From: Pseudomonas sp. MUP55
Lineage (GTDB): Bacteria; Pseudomonadota; Gammaproteobacteria; Pseudomonadales; Pseudomonadaceae
DNA length: 64,000 nucleotides
Reading direction: 5' to 3'
Assembly: GCF_034043515.1 (NCBI RefSeq)
Contig: NZ_CP138214.1
Span: 4,526,001 to 4,590,000, forward strand
The notes below the pieces were generated by a model, which worked only from the letters and a program-made list of their open reading frames with translations, made no database searches and was not told the DNA's origin. Below are positions 45,768 to 55,005 of the stretch, in pieces. Positions within the stretch are counted from its first letter, which is position 1; the number at the start of each line of letters is the position of its first letter. The position numbers and the translations under genes are program-made.

Positions 45768-45799
45768 GCCAATGTGCTTGTGTGTTGGATGTACTGGCC

Positions 45800-45900
45800 T
45801 CATCGAGGGCAAGCCCCCTCCCACATGAGTTCTTTGTGGTTCTCACAGTCTGTTAACGCTAAAGATCAAATGTGGGAGGGGGCTTGCCCCCGATGAGGCC
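45800..45900. repeat. Facing REP sequences between hexR and mutarotase gene
   Basis: CATCGAGGGCAAGCCCCCTC (45800-45828) and AAATGTGGGAGGGGGCTTGC (45868-45900) are REP arms in outward orientation, opposite to the usual REPIN. They lie between convergent genes. Confidence 0.7.
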
Positions 45901-45913
45901 ATCAGCCACACCG

Positions 45914-46759
45914 CTAGACCCCAGCCCTGGCCTGCAGGCTCAGGTGCGCCCTCTCCCCCGGCGCCAGGCTCGCCCCGGCCATCGCCGACTCGACGCACAC
46001 AAAACCTGCCGCCTCGTTGAAGCTCACGCCCAGTAACGGCCGGCTGCCGGGATGCCACACCACGGTATCGGCGCTGTCGCCCGTGTCGATGCACAGTTCA
46101 CGCTGCCAGGCGTGGTCCTTGAGGTGCAGTTCTCCCTCATGCTGGAACACTCGCTGGCACCCGCCATCCACGCGCAGTTCACCTTCCTGCTGGCAAGCCT
46201 GACGGTTGAGCTGGTCATAACCTTGCGCTCCGTCGAGCCCAGACAGCGCTACCTCATCAACGTGACCAATACGCCAGTAGGCGTGCAAAGCATGGCTCAA
46301 CTGGCACGGCAGCTCATCCTGATGCTCGGTGCTCAGGCGCAGCTCGAGGGTTTCACCCAACTGCGCGTGCAGGTCCACCTGCCAGTCGCACAACTGCAGT
46401 TGCCAGTGCAGGCGCACACCATCGTCATCGGTGCTGCTGTCGAGCAGTTTCCAATCGATCAAGCGTGCCCAGCCATGGGACGGCCAGGCGTTTTCGCTGG
46501 GGTGACGGCCATACCACGGCCAGCACACCGGAACACCCCCACGGATGGCACCGACTTGCGGCCATTTGGCCGCGCACCACAACCAGGGTTTCTGGCCGGT
46601 GGGCTGAAAATGCAGCAACTGCGCGCCCTGGCGACTGAACACCGCCTGGCACAGCGGATGGTCGATCACCAACACATCGCGCATCTGAAAGCGCTCCCAG
46701 GCGAACACCGGACGCTCGCGCAAGGATTTGAAAAAACGTTGCAGCGGTTGCTCATGCAT
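45914..46759 (-). CDS. D-hexose-6-phosphate mutarotase (YeaD-like aldose 1-epimerase)
   Basis: Interconverts alpha and beta anomers of hexose 6-phosphates, the substrate of Zwf. The 281-residue galactose-mutarotase fold has HFQPTG, AIRGGVPVCWPWYGRH with SHGWARL, the His region LPCQLSHALHAYWRIG and the C-terminal VVWHPGSRPLLGVSFNEAAGFVCVES with the catalytic-type Glu. It lies downstream of oprB on the same strand with a terminator in the gap, as in P. aeruginosa next to hexR. Confidence 0.87.
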   Translation of the reverse strand: MHEQPLQRFFKSLRERPVFAWERFQMRDVLVIDHPLCQAVFSRQGAQLLHFQPTGQKPWLWCAAKWPQVGAIRGGVPVCWPWYGRHPSENAWPSHGWARLIDWKLLDSSTDDDGVRLHWQLQLCDWQVDLHAQLGETLELRLSTEHQDELPCQLSHALHAYWRIGHVDEVALSGLDGAQGYDQLNRQACQQEGELRVDGGCQRVFQHEGELHLKDHAWQRELCIDTGDSADTVVWHPGSRPLLGVSFNEAAGFVCVESAMAGASLAPGERAHLSLQARAGV

Positions 46760-46791
46760 GTGCCACGGTCCCGAATATCACAGTGCAACCC

Positions 46792-46821
46792 AAAAAAAAG
46801 CGGATAGCCATGGCTACCCGC
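46792..46821 (-). terminator. Terminator after oprB
   Basis: Minus strand: GCGGGTAGCC-AT-GGCTATCCGC followed by eight T. It lies 39 bases after the oprB stop and 33 before the mutarotase start, so the mutarotase is reached only by read-through or from a promoter in this gap. Confidence 0.8.
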
Positions 46822-46859
46822 AAAATGCGCACAGAGAGAAGGAGCTTATCGCAACAGCG

Positions 46860-48206
46860 TTAGAACGTAGACTGAATTTTCAGGCCCGCTACCAGCGCGT
46901 TGTCGACTTTGTCCACGCCACCAGGCTGGACAACGTATTGCAGGTTAGGACGCACGGTCAGCCAGTTGGTGACGTGGAAACCGTAGTTGAGTTCGACGTT
47001 GTACTCGGTCTCACGAATCGGCGTGTAGAGCGGGTTGTCGTAGTCGTTCACACCGTTGGCAACGTTGAGCAGCTCGGAGTTCTTCTTCACGTCATCGTTG
47101 ACGTGCAGGCGAGCGACACCAATGCCGACGTCATCTTTTGGACGCGCGTCGAATGGGCCTTTGTACACCAGCATCAAGGACTGGTAGTTGTCGACCAGGT
47201 TGGTTTCCTTGTCGTGGAAGGTCGCGTTGGCGGCAATGTTCAGACCGCGGGTAGCGTCGCCGTTATGCGTGGTGAGTTGCTGTTGCGCAACGAACCAGTA
47301 GCCTTTCTTGCTGCTGCGGGTACGGTAGGCGGCGCCAGTGGTAGCGGCATCGTTACCGTTGATGTCTTCACGCACGTCAGACGCATCGGCGGCGCTTTTG
47401 TAGTAACCCACACGGTATTCGCCCGGCAGGTTATTAACTTTCGGCGACCAGACCAATTCCACCGGGATCACGGTGCCTTTGGTACCGCTGCCGCTGAGCT
47501 TGAAGCCGTTGCCGTGCTCCAGCTGCGACGGGTTCTGGTTGTAGGCACCGATCTGTGCATACAGCTCAGGCGTGATGTTGTACTTCACGCGGATAGCCGC
47601 CTGGCTGACGGGCCAGTTGTACCAGGTGTTTACGTAGTTACCCACTTGCGAGCCGCAGAACGACAGGTTCTGGAAGTCGCACGGGAAGGTGTTGAAGTCT
47701 TCGCCTTCACCGAAGTAGCCGAGTTTGACGTCCAACTTGTTGTCGAACATCTGGTGCTGAACCCAGAACTGGGTCAGGCGCACCATGTGGCCACGGCCAT
47801 ACACTTCCTGGGACGAGCTCAGGGTGCCGGCACGCGGGTCGCCGATACGGTCGTTGGAGATGTTCTGGCCATTACGGTTGGTGAACTGGATCTTGGCCTG
47901 GGTGTTATCCCAGCCCCACAGCTTTTGCAGGTCCAGTGCCACGCCCAGACCGAACTGGTCGGAGTAACGACCGGTCTTGTCGTCGTTGTAGCCACCGTGG
48001 GCGTTGTAGCCCATTTCCCCAACGTAGTCGGCCTTGATGTCGATACCTTGCTCGATCAGCTTGGTACGCTCGCCGCCCCAATCGCCGGTCATCCACTTGG
48101 AGTCGGCGCTGAACGCATCGGCCGCCATCGCATTGGCGGACAATACAAGGGCTGCTGCCGCTGACAGTTGGCAGAGCAGCCGGGTGTTGTTGTGTTGCTT
48201 TTTCAT
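46860..48206 (-). CDS. oprB: Carbohydrate-selective porin OprB
   Basis: The outer-membrane glucose porin. The 448-residue precursor has a signal peptide ending at NAMA-ADAF, the OprB opening KWMTGDWGGERTKLIEQGID, many amphipathic strands and a final Phe (LKIQSTF) as in outer-membrane barrels. It follows gtsD by 202 bp holding a REPIN, in the same direction as gtsABCD. It supplies sugar to the periplasmic GtsA. Confidence 0.93.
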   Translation of the reverse strand: MKKQHNNTRLLCQLSAAAALVLSANAMAADAFSADSKWMTGDWGGERTKLIEQGIDIKADYVGEMGYNAHGGYNDDKTGRYSDQFGLGVALDLQKLWGWDNTQAKIQFTNRNGQNISNDRIGDPRAGTLSSSQEVYGRGHMVRLTQFWVQHQMFDNKLDVKLGYFGEGEDFNTFPCDFQNLSFCGSQVGNYVNTWYNWPVSQAAIRVKYNITPELYAQIGAYNQNPSQLEHGNGFKLSGSGTKGTVIPVELVWSPKVNNLPGEYRVGYYKSAADASDVREDINGNDAATTGAAYRTRSSKKGYWFVAQQQLTTHNGDATRGLNIAANATFHDKETNLVDNYQSLMLVYKGPFDARPKDDVGIGVARLHVNDDVKKNSELLNVANGVNDYDNPLYTPIRETEYNVELNYGFHVTNWLTVRPNLQYVVQPGGVDKVDNALVAGLKIQSTF

Positions 48207-48301
48207 CCCTACATCCTCGTCTTTATTGTTATTAAACTGTTTTTATCTAACGCGGGTTACATTTTTTAGTTAAAACAACAACTTAAGCCCTTATCAAATC
48301 C

Positions 48302-48404
48302 CTGTAGGAGCGAGCTTGCTCGCGAAAAACCCGAGAGCGCCACTCTCAACCAGGAGCGCTGCGCCATCGTTAACGACCTTCGCGAGCAAGCTCGCTCCTA
48401 CAGA
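48302..48404. repeat. REPIN of the TGTAGGAGCGAGC type between gtsD and oprB
   Basis: CTGTAGGAGCGAGCTTGCTC and the facing GAGCAAGCTCGCTCCTACAG. It is a second REP subfamily, distinct from GTGGGAGGGGG, and the only copy in this window. Confidence 0.88.
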
Positions 48405-48408
48405 TGCT

Positions 48409-49569
48409 TCAACGGCCTTTGAACTGGGCCACATTGTCGGCATGCCCCTGTGCCGGCAATGAAGCGGCGCTACCCAATCGCTCACCGGTCTTGGCATCGA
48501 ACAGCAATACCTTGGCCGGGTCGAACTGCAGGGTCAGGGTCTCGCCAACCTGCGGTGCCACGTCCGGCGCCAAACGGCAGCAGACCTTGGTGTCATTGAG
48601 CTGCACGAACACCAGGGTGTCCGGGCCGGTCGGCTCGGTCACCTGGACTTCGGCACGAATGCTCGAAGAACCATTGCCCTCGCCCACCGCCAGCACGATC
48701 TGCTCCGGGCGCAGGCCCAGGATCACATCGCGGTCTTCCAACCCAGCGTCATTCATGCTCAGCGGCAGCTCGCAACGGGCCTGGCCGCTGTCGAGCAGCG
48801 CTACCAGGCGACCGTCCTTGCGTTGCAGACGCAAAGGCACGAAGTTCATGGGAGGTGAACCGATAAAGCTTGCCACAAACAAGTTGGCCGGGTCGTTGTA
48901 AATTTCTTTCGGCGTACCAAATTGTTGGATGATGCCGTCCTTCATCACCGCCACTTTGTCACCCAGAGTCATCGCTTCGATCTGGTCGTGGGTCACATAG
49001 ACGGTGGTGGTTTTCAGGCGCTGGTGCATCAGCTTCATTTCGGTGCGCATCTCGACGCGCAGCTTGGCGTCGAGGTTCGACAGCGGTTCGTCGAACAGGT
49101 AGATCTTCGGCCGACGCGCCAATGCCCGGCCCATGGCCACACGCTGTTGCTGGCCGCCAGAGAGCTGGCCCGGCTTGCGATTGAGCAGGTGCTCGATCTG
49201 CAGCAGCTTGGCCACGCGCGCCACTTCGGCATCGATGTCCGCCTGGGGCATCTTGCGGATCTTCAGGCCGAACTCGATGTTCTCGCGCACGCTCATGGTC
49301 GGGTACAGCGCGTAGGACTGGAACACCATGGCGATGTCACGGTCCTTGGGGCTCATGCCGCTCACGTCCTGATCACCGATCATGATCGCGCCGCCGGAAA
49401 TGGTCTCCAGGCCGGCGATGCAGTTCATCAACGTGGACTTGCCGCACCCCGAAGGGCCGACCAGGATCAGGAATTCGCCTTCCTTGATCGACAGTTCGAT
49501 GTTCTTCAAGGTGTCGGGCAGGCCGGCGCCATAGGTCTTGTTTACATTGCGAAGTTCAAGCGTAGCCAT
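48409..49569 (-). CDS. gtsD: Glucose ABC transporter ATP-binding protein GtsD
   Basis: A 386-residue MalK/UgpC-type ATPase that powers the GtsBC permease. Walker A is [13 protein letters not shown], the signature is [17 protein letters not shown], Walker B is [12 protein letters not shown] and the switch His is in [15 protein letters not shown]-terminal TOBE/regulatory part follows (about 240-380). It starts two bases after the gtsC stop. Confidence 0.93.
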   Translation of the reverse strand: MATLELRNVNKTYGAGLPDTLKNIELSIKEGEFLILVGPSGCGKSTLMNCIAGLETISGGAIMIGDQDVSGMSPKDRDIAMVFQSYALYPTMSVRENIEFGLKIRKMPQADIDAEVARVAKLLQIEHLLNRKPGQLSGGQQQRVAMGRALARRPKIYLFDEPLSNLDAKLRVEMRTEMKLMHQRLKTTTVYVTHDQIEAMTLGDKVAVMKDGIIQQFGTPKEIYNDPANLFVASFIGSPPMNFVPLRLQRKDGRLVALLDSGQARCELPLSMNDAGLEDRDVILGLRPEQIVLAVGEGNGSSSIRAEVQVTEPTGPDTLVFVQLNDTKVCCRLAPDVAPQVGETLTLQFDPAKVLLFDAKTGERLGSAASLPAQGHADNVAQFKGR

Positions 49570-49571
49570 GA

Positions 49572-50417
49572 TTACCCCTTGACCGCGCCGGCCGTGAGGC
49601 CGCGCACGAAATACTTGCCTGCGATCACATAGACCAGCAGGGTCGGCAGCCCGGCGATCATCGCCGCCGCCATATCCACGTTATATTCCTTGGCCCCGGT
49701 GCTGGTGTTGACCAGGTTGTTCAGCGCCACCGTGATGGGCTGGGAGTCGCCGCTGGAGAACACCACACCGAACAGGAAGTCGTTCCAGATCTGGGTGAAC
49801 TGCCATATCAGGCAGACCATGATGATCGGCGTCGACATCGGCAGAATGATCTGACGGAAGATGGTGAAGAAGCCGGCACCGTCCAGGCGGGCCGCCTTGA
49901 TCAGCGCATCCGGAATGCTCACGTAGTAGTTACGGAAGAACAGCGTGGTGAACGCCAGGCCGTAGACCACATGCACGAAGACCAGGCCGGTGGTGGTGCT
50001 GGCCAGGCCCATCTTGCCGAGGGTGAACGACGCCGGCAGCAGCACGGTCTGGAACGGCAGGAAGCAGCCGAACAGCAACAGGCCGAAGAACAACTGCGAA
50101 CCGCGAAAGCGCCAGAACGACAGCACGTAGCCGTTCAACGCGCCGATGGCCGTGGAGATCAGCACAGCCGGCACGGTGATCTTGAGCGAGTTCCAGAAGT
50201 AACCGTCCACGGTGGCCCAGGCCTTGACCCAGCCGATGCCGCTGAACACGGTTGGCCAGCTCAGCAGGTTGCCGTTGCTGATGTCTTCCGGGGTCTTGAA
50301 GCTGGTGAGCAGCATCACCACCAGCGGCACCAGGTACAGCAGCACCGCAAGGATCAGCACCGCATAGATCGCGATGCGACTCAGGCTGATGGCGGGTTTG
50401 GCGGCGAGACTAGTCAT
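49572..50417 (-). CDS. gtsC: Glucose ABC transporter permease GtsC
   Basis: A 281-residue MalG-type permease with six helices. The EAA loop reads FFRNYYVSIPDALIKAARLDGAGFFTIF, shortened here to its key EAA-like AARLDGA and the following GFFTIFRQIILP. The start overlaps the gtsB stop by 8 bp. It pairs with GtsB in the inner membrane. Confidence 0.92.
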   Translation of the reverse strand: MTSLAAKPAISLSRIAIYAVLILAVLLYLVPLVVMLLTSFKTPEDISNGNLLSWPTVFSGIGWVKAWATVDGYFWNSLKITVPAVLISTAIGALNGYVLSFWRFRGSQLFFGLLLFGCFLPFQTVLLPASFTLGKMGLASTTTGLVFVHVVYGLAFTTLFFRNYYVSIPDALIKAARLDGAGFFTIFRQIILPMSTPIIMVCLIWQFTQIWNDFLFGVVFSSGDSQPITVALNNLVNTSTGAKEYNVDMAAAMIAGLPTLLVYVIAGKYFVRGLTAGAVKG

Positions 50418-51318
50418 TGCGCTTGGTCCTCAGCTCGGAATACAGGTAGGGCACGATGATCGCGAGGATCGCACCGAGCATCAGGATTGCACTGGCCGAG
50501 CCCATGCCCATCTGGCCGCGGCTGAAGGTGAACGAGTACATGAACATGGCCGGCAAGTCGGACGAATAGCCCGGGCCGCCTGCGGTCATCGCCGCCACCA
50601 GGTCGAAGCTCTTGATCGCAATGTGCGCCAGGATCATTACCGCACTGAAGAACACCGGACGCAGGCTTGGCAGCACCACGCTCCAGTAGATGCGCGGCAG
50701 GCTCGCGCCGTCGATCTGCGCGGCGCGGATGATCGACTGATCGACACCGCGCAGGCCCGCCAGGAACATCGCCATGATAAAGCCCGAGGCTTGCCATACG
50801 GCGGCGATCACCAGGCAGTAGACCACGCGGTCGGGGTCGATCAGCCAGTCGAGACGGAAGCCTTCCCAGCCCCAGTCGCGCAATAATTTGTCCAGGCCCA
50901 TGCCCGGGTTGAGCAGCCATTTCCACGCCGTACCGGTCACGATCATCGAGAGCGCCATCGGGTACAGGTAAATGGTACGGATGAAACCTTCGCGGCGGAT
51001 TTTCTGGTCGAGGAAAATCGCCAGCATCACGCCGATCACCAAGGTGATCCCGATGAACATCCCGCCGAACACGGCCAGGTTCTTGCTCGCGACCCACCAG
51101 CGATCGTTGTCGAACAAGCGCTCGTATTGCGCCAGGCCAGCCCACTTGTAGTTGGGCAGGAATGTGGAGGTGGTGAACGACAGCACGAACGTCCACAGGA
51201 TGTAGCCATAAAAGCCCACCAGCACGATGAACATGCTCGGCGCCAGCACCAGTTTAGGGAGCCAGCGCTGCAGTGCATCGAACGGCGAGGCCTTGCTGAA
51301 CACAGCAACAGAACTCAT
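50410..51318 (-). CDS. gtsB: Glucose ABC transporter permease GtsB
   Basis: A 302-residue MalF-type permease. Six or more helices are seen, and the EAA loop is GLRGVDQSIIRAAQIDGASL with PRIYWSVVLPSL. The start at 51318 (MSSVAVFSKASPF) is preferred over 51351, which begins inside the poorly conserved upstream stretch. An imperfect inverted repeat sits between gtsA and this gene. Confidence 0.92.
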   Translation of the reverse strand: MSSVAVFSKASPFDALQRWLPKLVLAPSMFIVLVGFYGYILWTFVLSFTTSTFLPNYKWAGLAQYERLFDNDRWWVASKNLAVFGGMFIGITLVIGVMLAIFLDQKIRREGFIRTIYLYPMALSMIVTGTAWKWLLNPGMGLDKLLRDWGWEGFRLDWLIDPDRVVYCLVIAAVWQASGFIMAMFLAGLRGVDQSIIRAAQIDGASLPRIYWSVVLPSLRPVFFSAVMILAHIAIKSFDLVAAMTAGGPGYSSDLPAMFMYSFTFSRGQMGMGSASAILMLGAILAIIVPYLYSELRTKRND

Positions 51319-51349
51319 GGGAAAATCCAATAGAAGAAGGGAGGCGGCC

Positions 51350-51419
51350 ACAAGCTACGAGCTGCAAGCGGCAAGACAGCGGCGCCCCTGCTTGCAGCTT
51401 GTAGCTTGCAACTTACAGC
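51350..51419. repeat. Inverted repeat of AGCTGCAAG type inside the gts operon
   Basis: CAAGCTACGAGCTGCAAGCGG faces CTTGCAGCTTGTAGCTTGCA. It starts right after the gtsA stop and ends 32 bases before gtsB. A similar element occurs at 56149. It could form a strong RNA stem that lowers gtsBCD expression relative to gtsA. Confidence 0.7.
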
Positions 51420-52706
51420 TTATTTAGCCGACTTGATCGCAGCGCCAAGTTTCTTGGCAGTGTCGGCCGGGTCGGCTTTAGGATCGTTCATGTAGTTGGT
51501 GACCACGTCAAAGAACGCACCTTGTACCGCCAGGGTGGTGGCCATGTTGTGCGCCATGCTTGGCTGCAGGCCGCCGGTCTTGGCATCGGCCAGGAAATCC
51601 TTGGCGGCGGTCTGGGCGCACGAGTCGAAGCCGTACGAATCCATTTTGTTCAGCATGTCGTTACGCACAGGGATCGAACCCTTGTTGATGCTGAAGACTT
51701 TCTGGAAGTTTTCACCCAGCACGACTTTGGCAATGTCCTGCTGGCCAGCCGCGGTGCCTTTGTCTTTCTGCCTGAACACCGCCAGGGAGTCGATGTTGTA
51801 GGTAAAGGCTTTGTCGGTGCCCGGGAAGGCTACGCACTCGTAGTCCTTGCCGGCGACTTTCTTGGCGGCGGTCCATTCGGACTTGGCCCAGTCACCCATG
51901 ATCTGCATGCCGGCCTTGCCGTTGATGACTTTACCGGCTTCCAGGTTCCAGTCCTGGCCTTTGCCGTCAACGTCCATATAGGTCGCGACTTTCTTCAGCT
52001 CAGTCAGGGCCTTGACCATTTCCGGGCCGGTCAGTGCAGCGTTATCCAGGTCGACCAGGGCTTTCTTGTAGCCATCGGCACCCATCACCGAGAGCACCAC
52101 CGCTTCGAACACGGTGCTGTCCTGCCAAGGCTGGCCGCCATGAGCGAGGGCAATGAAGCCCGCCGCTTTGAGCTTGTCGCCGGCGGCGTAGAATTCTTCG
52201 AGGGTGGTTGGGTTCTTGGTGATGCCGGCTTTCTTGAAGACTTCCGGGTTGATCCAGAGCCAGTTCACGCGGTGGATGTTGACCGGCACGGCAACGTAGT
52301 CACCGTCGTATTTCACGGTGTCGGAGACTTTCTTGTCGAGCAGGGAATCCCACTTTTCTTCTTTGGCGACGTCCTTGAGCACGTCGGTGTCGAGCAGGCC
52401 GGTGGACGCCCATTCCTGGATGTCGGGGCCTTTGATCTGGGCAACGCCTGGCGGGTTGCCGGCGACCGCGCGGCTTTTCAGCACGGTCATGGCCGTGGCG
52501 CCACCGCCACCTGCGACCGCACCGTCTTTCCAGGTGAAGCCGTCTTTCTCAACTTGGGCCTTCAGGACATCCACAGCCGCTTTTTCACCGCCGGAGGTCC
52601 ACCAATGCACCACTTCAACCGTACCTTTGGAGTCGGCTGCAAATGCACTGAGGGGGAACAACGAGGCAATGGAAATAGCAACGGCGAGGCGATTAATCGC
52701 GTTCAT
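51420..52706 (-). CDS. gtsA: Glucose ABC transporter substrate-binding protein GtsA
   Basis: The periplasmic sugar-binding protein. The 428-residue precursor has a signal peptide ([12 protein letters not shown]), the family start [39 protein letters not shown], a central [16 protein letters not shown] and [12 protein letters not shown]. First gene of gtsABCD-oprB. A dyad ATGTCAC-N6-GTGACAT and a promoter-like module lie upstream at 52762-52827. Confidence 0.94.
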   Translation of the reverse strand: MNAINRLAVAISIASLFPLSAFAADSKGTVEVVHWWTSGGEKAAVDVLKAQVEKDGFTWKDGAVAGGGGATAMTVLKSRAVAGNPPGVAQIKGPDIQEWASTGLLDTDVLKDVAKEEKWDSLLDKKVSDTVKYDGDYVAVPVNIHRVNWLWINPEVFKKAGITKNPTTLEEFYAAGDKLKAAGFIALAHGGQPWQDSTVFEAVVLSVMGADGYKKALVDLDNAALTGPEMVKALTELKKVATYMDVDGKGQDWNLEAGKVINGKAGMQIMGDWAKSEWTAAKKVAGKDYECVAFPGTDKAFTYNIDSLAVFRQKDKGTAAGQQDIAKVVLGENFQKVFSINKGSIPVRNDMLNKMDSYGFDSCAQTAAKDFLADAKTGGLQPSMAHNMATTLAVQGAFFDVVTNYMNDPKADPADTAKKLGAAIKSAK

Positions 52707-52761
52707 CTGAGTACCTTTTCTTGTTGTTATGCATGCAAGTCTAGAGCTTGCGCTGCACGGA

Positions 52762-52827
52762 GTTTAAACAGGGATTTTCCAGGCGCAGGTAACAAAGGGA
52801 CGCACAAATGTCACCACTTGGTGACAT
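52762..52827 (-). promoter_or_regulatory. gtsA promoter with dyad ATGTCAC-N6-GTGACAT (module copy 1)
   Basis: On the minus strand, in order: a perfect dyad ATGTCAC-CAAGTG-GTGACAT (52827-52808), 14 bases, GTTAC (52794-52790), 20 bases, then TTTAAACT (52769-52762). The gtsA start lies 55 bases further. The dyad overlaps the last codons of the AGE gene. Copy 2 upstream of the AGE gene has exactly the same spacings. Confidence 0.7.
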
Positions 52828-54070
52828 AGCGTCCACTGCCCAATGCACTGGCCAGGCTGGGTGCCAAGGGTAATGCAGGCAGCACGACGGCTTGCCAGGC
52901 ATGGTACAGGTCCGGTTTGCCGCCCCAGATCTTGCTGCTGGGCTGGTTGTGCGGGCTGAGTTCATGGTGCCAACTGCCATGGAGTCGGTCGATAAAGTGG
53001 GTTTCGCAAAACTCCCAGAACCGCCGATACCAGATTTCGTAATGTAGCTCCCCGGTACGCTTGAGCAGCGCCTGGGCCGCAGCGCTGGCTTCGGCATGGG
53101 TCCAGTGCAGGCGTTCGCGCACCACCGGACGCTGATTCCAGTCCAGGGTGTAGACAATGCCCGGCGCACCATCCACCGCCCAGGCATAGTCACAGGCACT
53201 GGCAAACAGCCCTTGGGCGTCGGTCACCAACCAGTCCGGCGTGGGCAGCCCGGCTTGCAGGCGCGCAGCTTCCAGGTGCAGTACCAGCCGCGCCCATTCG
53301 AAGCCATGGCCGGGGGTGATGCCATAGGGACGGAAGCCGTCGGCGGGGTTGTCTTCGTTGTAGCCGAGCAACGGGTGCCACTGGGCGTCGAAGTGCTCGA
53401 TCACCATGAAGCGGTTTCCAGCGGCATGGGTATGGATGACACGTTCGACGATACGCAACGCACGGTCCAGCCAGCGTGTGTCACCCGTGACATCGGCCAG
53501 GGCGAGGAACGCTTCGGTGGCGTGCATGTTGCTGTTGGCGCCGCGGTAGGCTTCAACGCTGCTCCAATCCTGGGCGAAGGATTCGAGCATGACGCCCTCC
53601 TCCTCACTCCAGAAGAACTGGTCGATGATATGGATCGCATCGTTGAGCAGGGTTTGCGCGCCGGGCGCGCCGGCCACCACCGCCGAGCTGGCGGCCAGGG
53701 CAACGAACGCATGCAGGTAAGCAGCCTTGCCGGTGTTGCCATCGATGGCGTCGGGCGCTGCGAACCAGCCACCGTGTTCGCTATCGTGCAACGGGCCACT
53801 CAGGGCGGCGACGCCGTGCGCGACCAGGTCGGCATAACCGGGCAAGCCCATGGCATGGGCCATGGCGAAACTGTGGGTCATGCGGGCAGTGTTCATGGTT
53901 TCAGCGTGGGCGTCGGCCGGCAGTTGGCCTCTATCATCCAGGTTGCCGAAGCCTTGCGGCAGCCGCGAAGCCTTGGCAAACGAGAGCAGGCGCTGGCCTT
54001 CGGCCGCGAGCCAGGCGTGATGGGCAGGTGCGTTCAGCCAACTGCTGGCAGGCAGTGGTTGCATGGTCAT
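52811..54070 (-). CDS. AGE-family sugar epimerase/isomerase
   Basis: A 419-residue (alpha/alpha)6-barrel protein of the N-acylglucosamine 2-epimerase family, which includes mannose isomerase, cellobiose epimerase and sulfoquinovose isomerase. The family segments are NTARMTHSFAMAHAMG, RGANSNMHATEAFLALADVTG, HFDAQWHPLLGYN, GHGFEWARLVLHLEAA and RLHGSWHHELSP, which carry the barrel-centre His, Arg and Glu residues. Its place before gtsA suggests it turns an imported hexose such as mannose into fructose or glucose (inference). ATG 54070 or 54064. Confidence 0.87.
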   Translation of the reverse strand: MTMQPLPASSWLNAPAHHAWLAAEGQRLLSFAKASRLPQGFGNLDDRGQLPADAHAETMNTARMTHSFAMAHAMGLPGYADLVAHGVAALSGPLHDSEHGGWFAAPDAIDGNTGKAAYLHAFVALAASSAVVAGAPGAQTLLNDAIHIIDQFFWSEEEGVMLESFAQDWSSVEAYRGANSNMHATEAFLALADVTGDTRWLDRALRIVERVIHTHAAGNRFMVIEHFDAQWHPLLGYNEDNPADGFRPYGITPGHGFEWARLVLHLEAARLQAGLPTPDWLVTDAQGLFASACDYAWAVDGAPGIVYTLDWNQRPVVRERLHWTHAEASAAAQALLKRTGELHYEIWYRRFWEFCETHFIDRLHGSWHHELSPHNQPSSKIWGGKPDLYHAWQAVVLPALPLAPSLASALGSGRYVTKW

Positions 54071-54103
54071 GGGTGGCCCTTGTTATTTTTAATGGGTGAC
54101 CGG

Positions 54104-54172
54104 AGTCTAAACAAGGGCATGGAAGCGGCAAGTAACGAAGGCGAAGATAAATGTCACCAGATAGTGACATTT
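54104..54172 (-). promoter_or_regulatory. AGE promoter with dyad ATGTCAC-N6-GTGACAT (module copy 2)
   Basis: Minus strand: dyad ATGTCAC-TATCTG-GTGACAT with an extra AA/TT pair (54172-54149), 14 bases, GTTAC (54136-54132), 20 bases, then TTTAGACT (54111-54104), 33 bases before the AGE start. Layout and spacings are identical to copy 1 upstream of gtsA. Confidence 0.7.
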
Positions 54173-54183
54173 TGCGGTGTATA

Positions 54184-55005
54184 TCATTGAGCCGGCGTAG
54201 CAGCCGCCGGCGCATTGAGACGCTGATTCAGGTTCTGCACCTGGCTCTGCAAGGTGGTGATATTGCGCGTGGTCTGAATGCGGAACACGTCGAACTCTTT
54301 ATTGGTGGGTGCATCCGCGTTGGCGGGCTGGTTTTCCTGTGCGCTCTTGAGCACCAGCAGTTCCTGCTCGATTCGAGCGATGGCCGCCGTCGGATTGCCC
54401 TGTTTTTTCAGCGCCGCCACATCCTCAACCAGGCCCTTGGTCTCGCCCTGCGCCGCCTTGAGTGTGGCGACCGCTTCGGTCAACGCCTGCACCTGGCCCT
54501 GCAATTTGGCATTCGCGTTCGTCAGCTCGGTGGTGCTGGCGCTCATCTGTGCCAGGCGCTGATCCAGCTCGGTGGCTTGCCCGGCCACCCCCGATTGCTG
54601 CTTGCCCTGCTCAAGCAACTGGGCTTTCAACTGTTCGATCTGCAGTTTCAGCGCTTCGCTGCCGTTGTTCACGTTGGCTTCGCTGGCCACGACCTTGCCG
54701 GAAATGTCCTGCAGCCGCCCCGCCGCTTCTTCGCTGATGCGCGCAAAGCTTTCCTGGGTGGCGACCAGTTGCTGGCCCATCAGGGAAATCTGCTGAAAGC
54801 TCCACCAGGCGAGGCCGGCAAAGGCGATCAGCAACGCGCCGACCAGGGCCCATAGCGGGCCGGTGTTGGCCTTTTTCACCTTGACCACAGGCGTGGTCCG
54901 CGAGCGCACCGAAGTGGCGGCCGTCGGCACGAAATCATCATCGTCCTCAAGATCGGCCCGCAGGCTGGGAACGTTGTCGAAATCGTCTTTAGCATCGTTA
55001 CGCAT
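54184..55005 (-). CDS. Single-pass membrane protein with long coiled coil
   Basis: A 273-residue protein I do not recognise by name. It has an acidic cytoplasmic N-terminus (DLEDDDDFVP), one membrane helix at about 50-68 (PLWALVGALLIAFAGLAWWSF) and a long helical coiled-coil region (about 70-250) rich in Gln, Ala and Leu that would lie in the periplasm, then an Ala-Pro-rich end. This layout resembles envelope or septum-associated proteins, but no function is inferred. The start at 55005 is chosen over 55080. Confidence 0.75.
   Translation of the reverse strand: MRNDAKDDFDNVPSLRADLEDDDDFVPTAATSVRSRTTPVVKVKKANTGPLWALVGALLIAFAGLAWWSFQQISLMGQQLVATQESFARISEEAAGRLQDISGKVVASEANVNNGSEALKLQIEQLKAQLLEQGKQQSGVAGQATELDQRLAQMSASTTELTNANAKLQGQVQALTEAVATLKAAQGETKGLVEDVAALKKQGNPTAAIARIEQELLVLKSAQENQPANADAPTNKEFDVFRIQTTRNITTLQSQVQNLNQRLNAPAAATPAQ

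Noticed and set aside
46728..48164. 478-residue open frame antisense to oprB
   Set aside because: Opposite-strand frame in a GC-rich gene. The oprB frame has a signal peptide, porin motifs and a terminal Phe, and this one shows no domain.
52808..52827. Reading the gtsA dyad as a terminator of the AGE gene
   Set aside because: It lacks a T-run, overlaps the AGE stop, and a matching dyad with the same downstream spacing lies upstream of AGE, where no gene ends on that strand.
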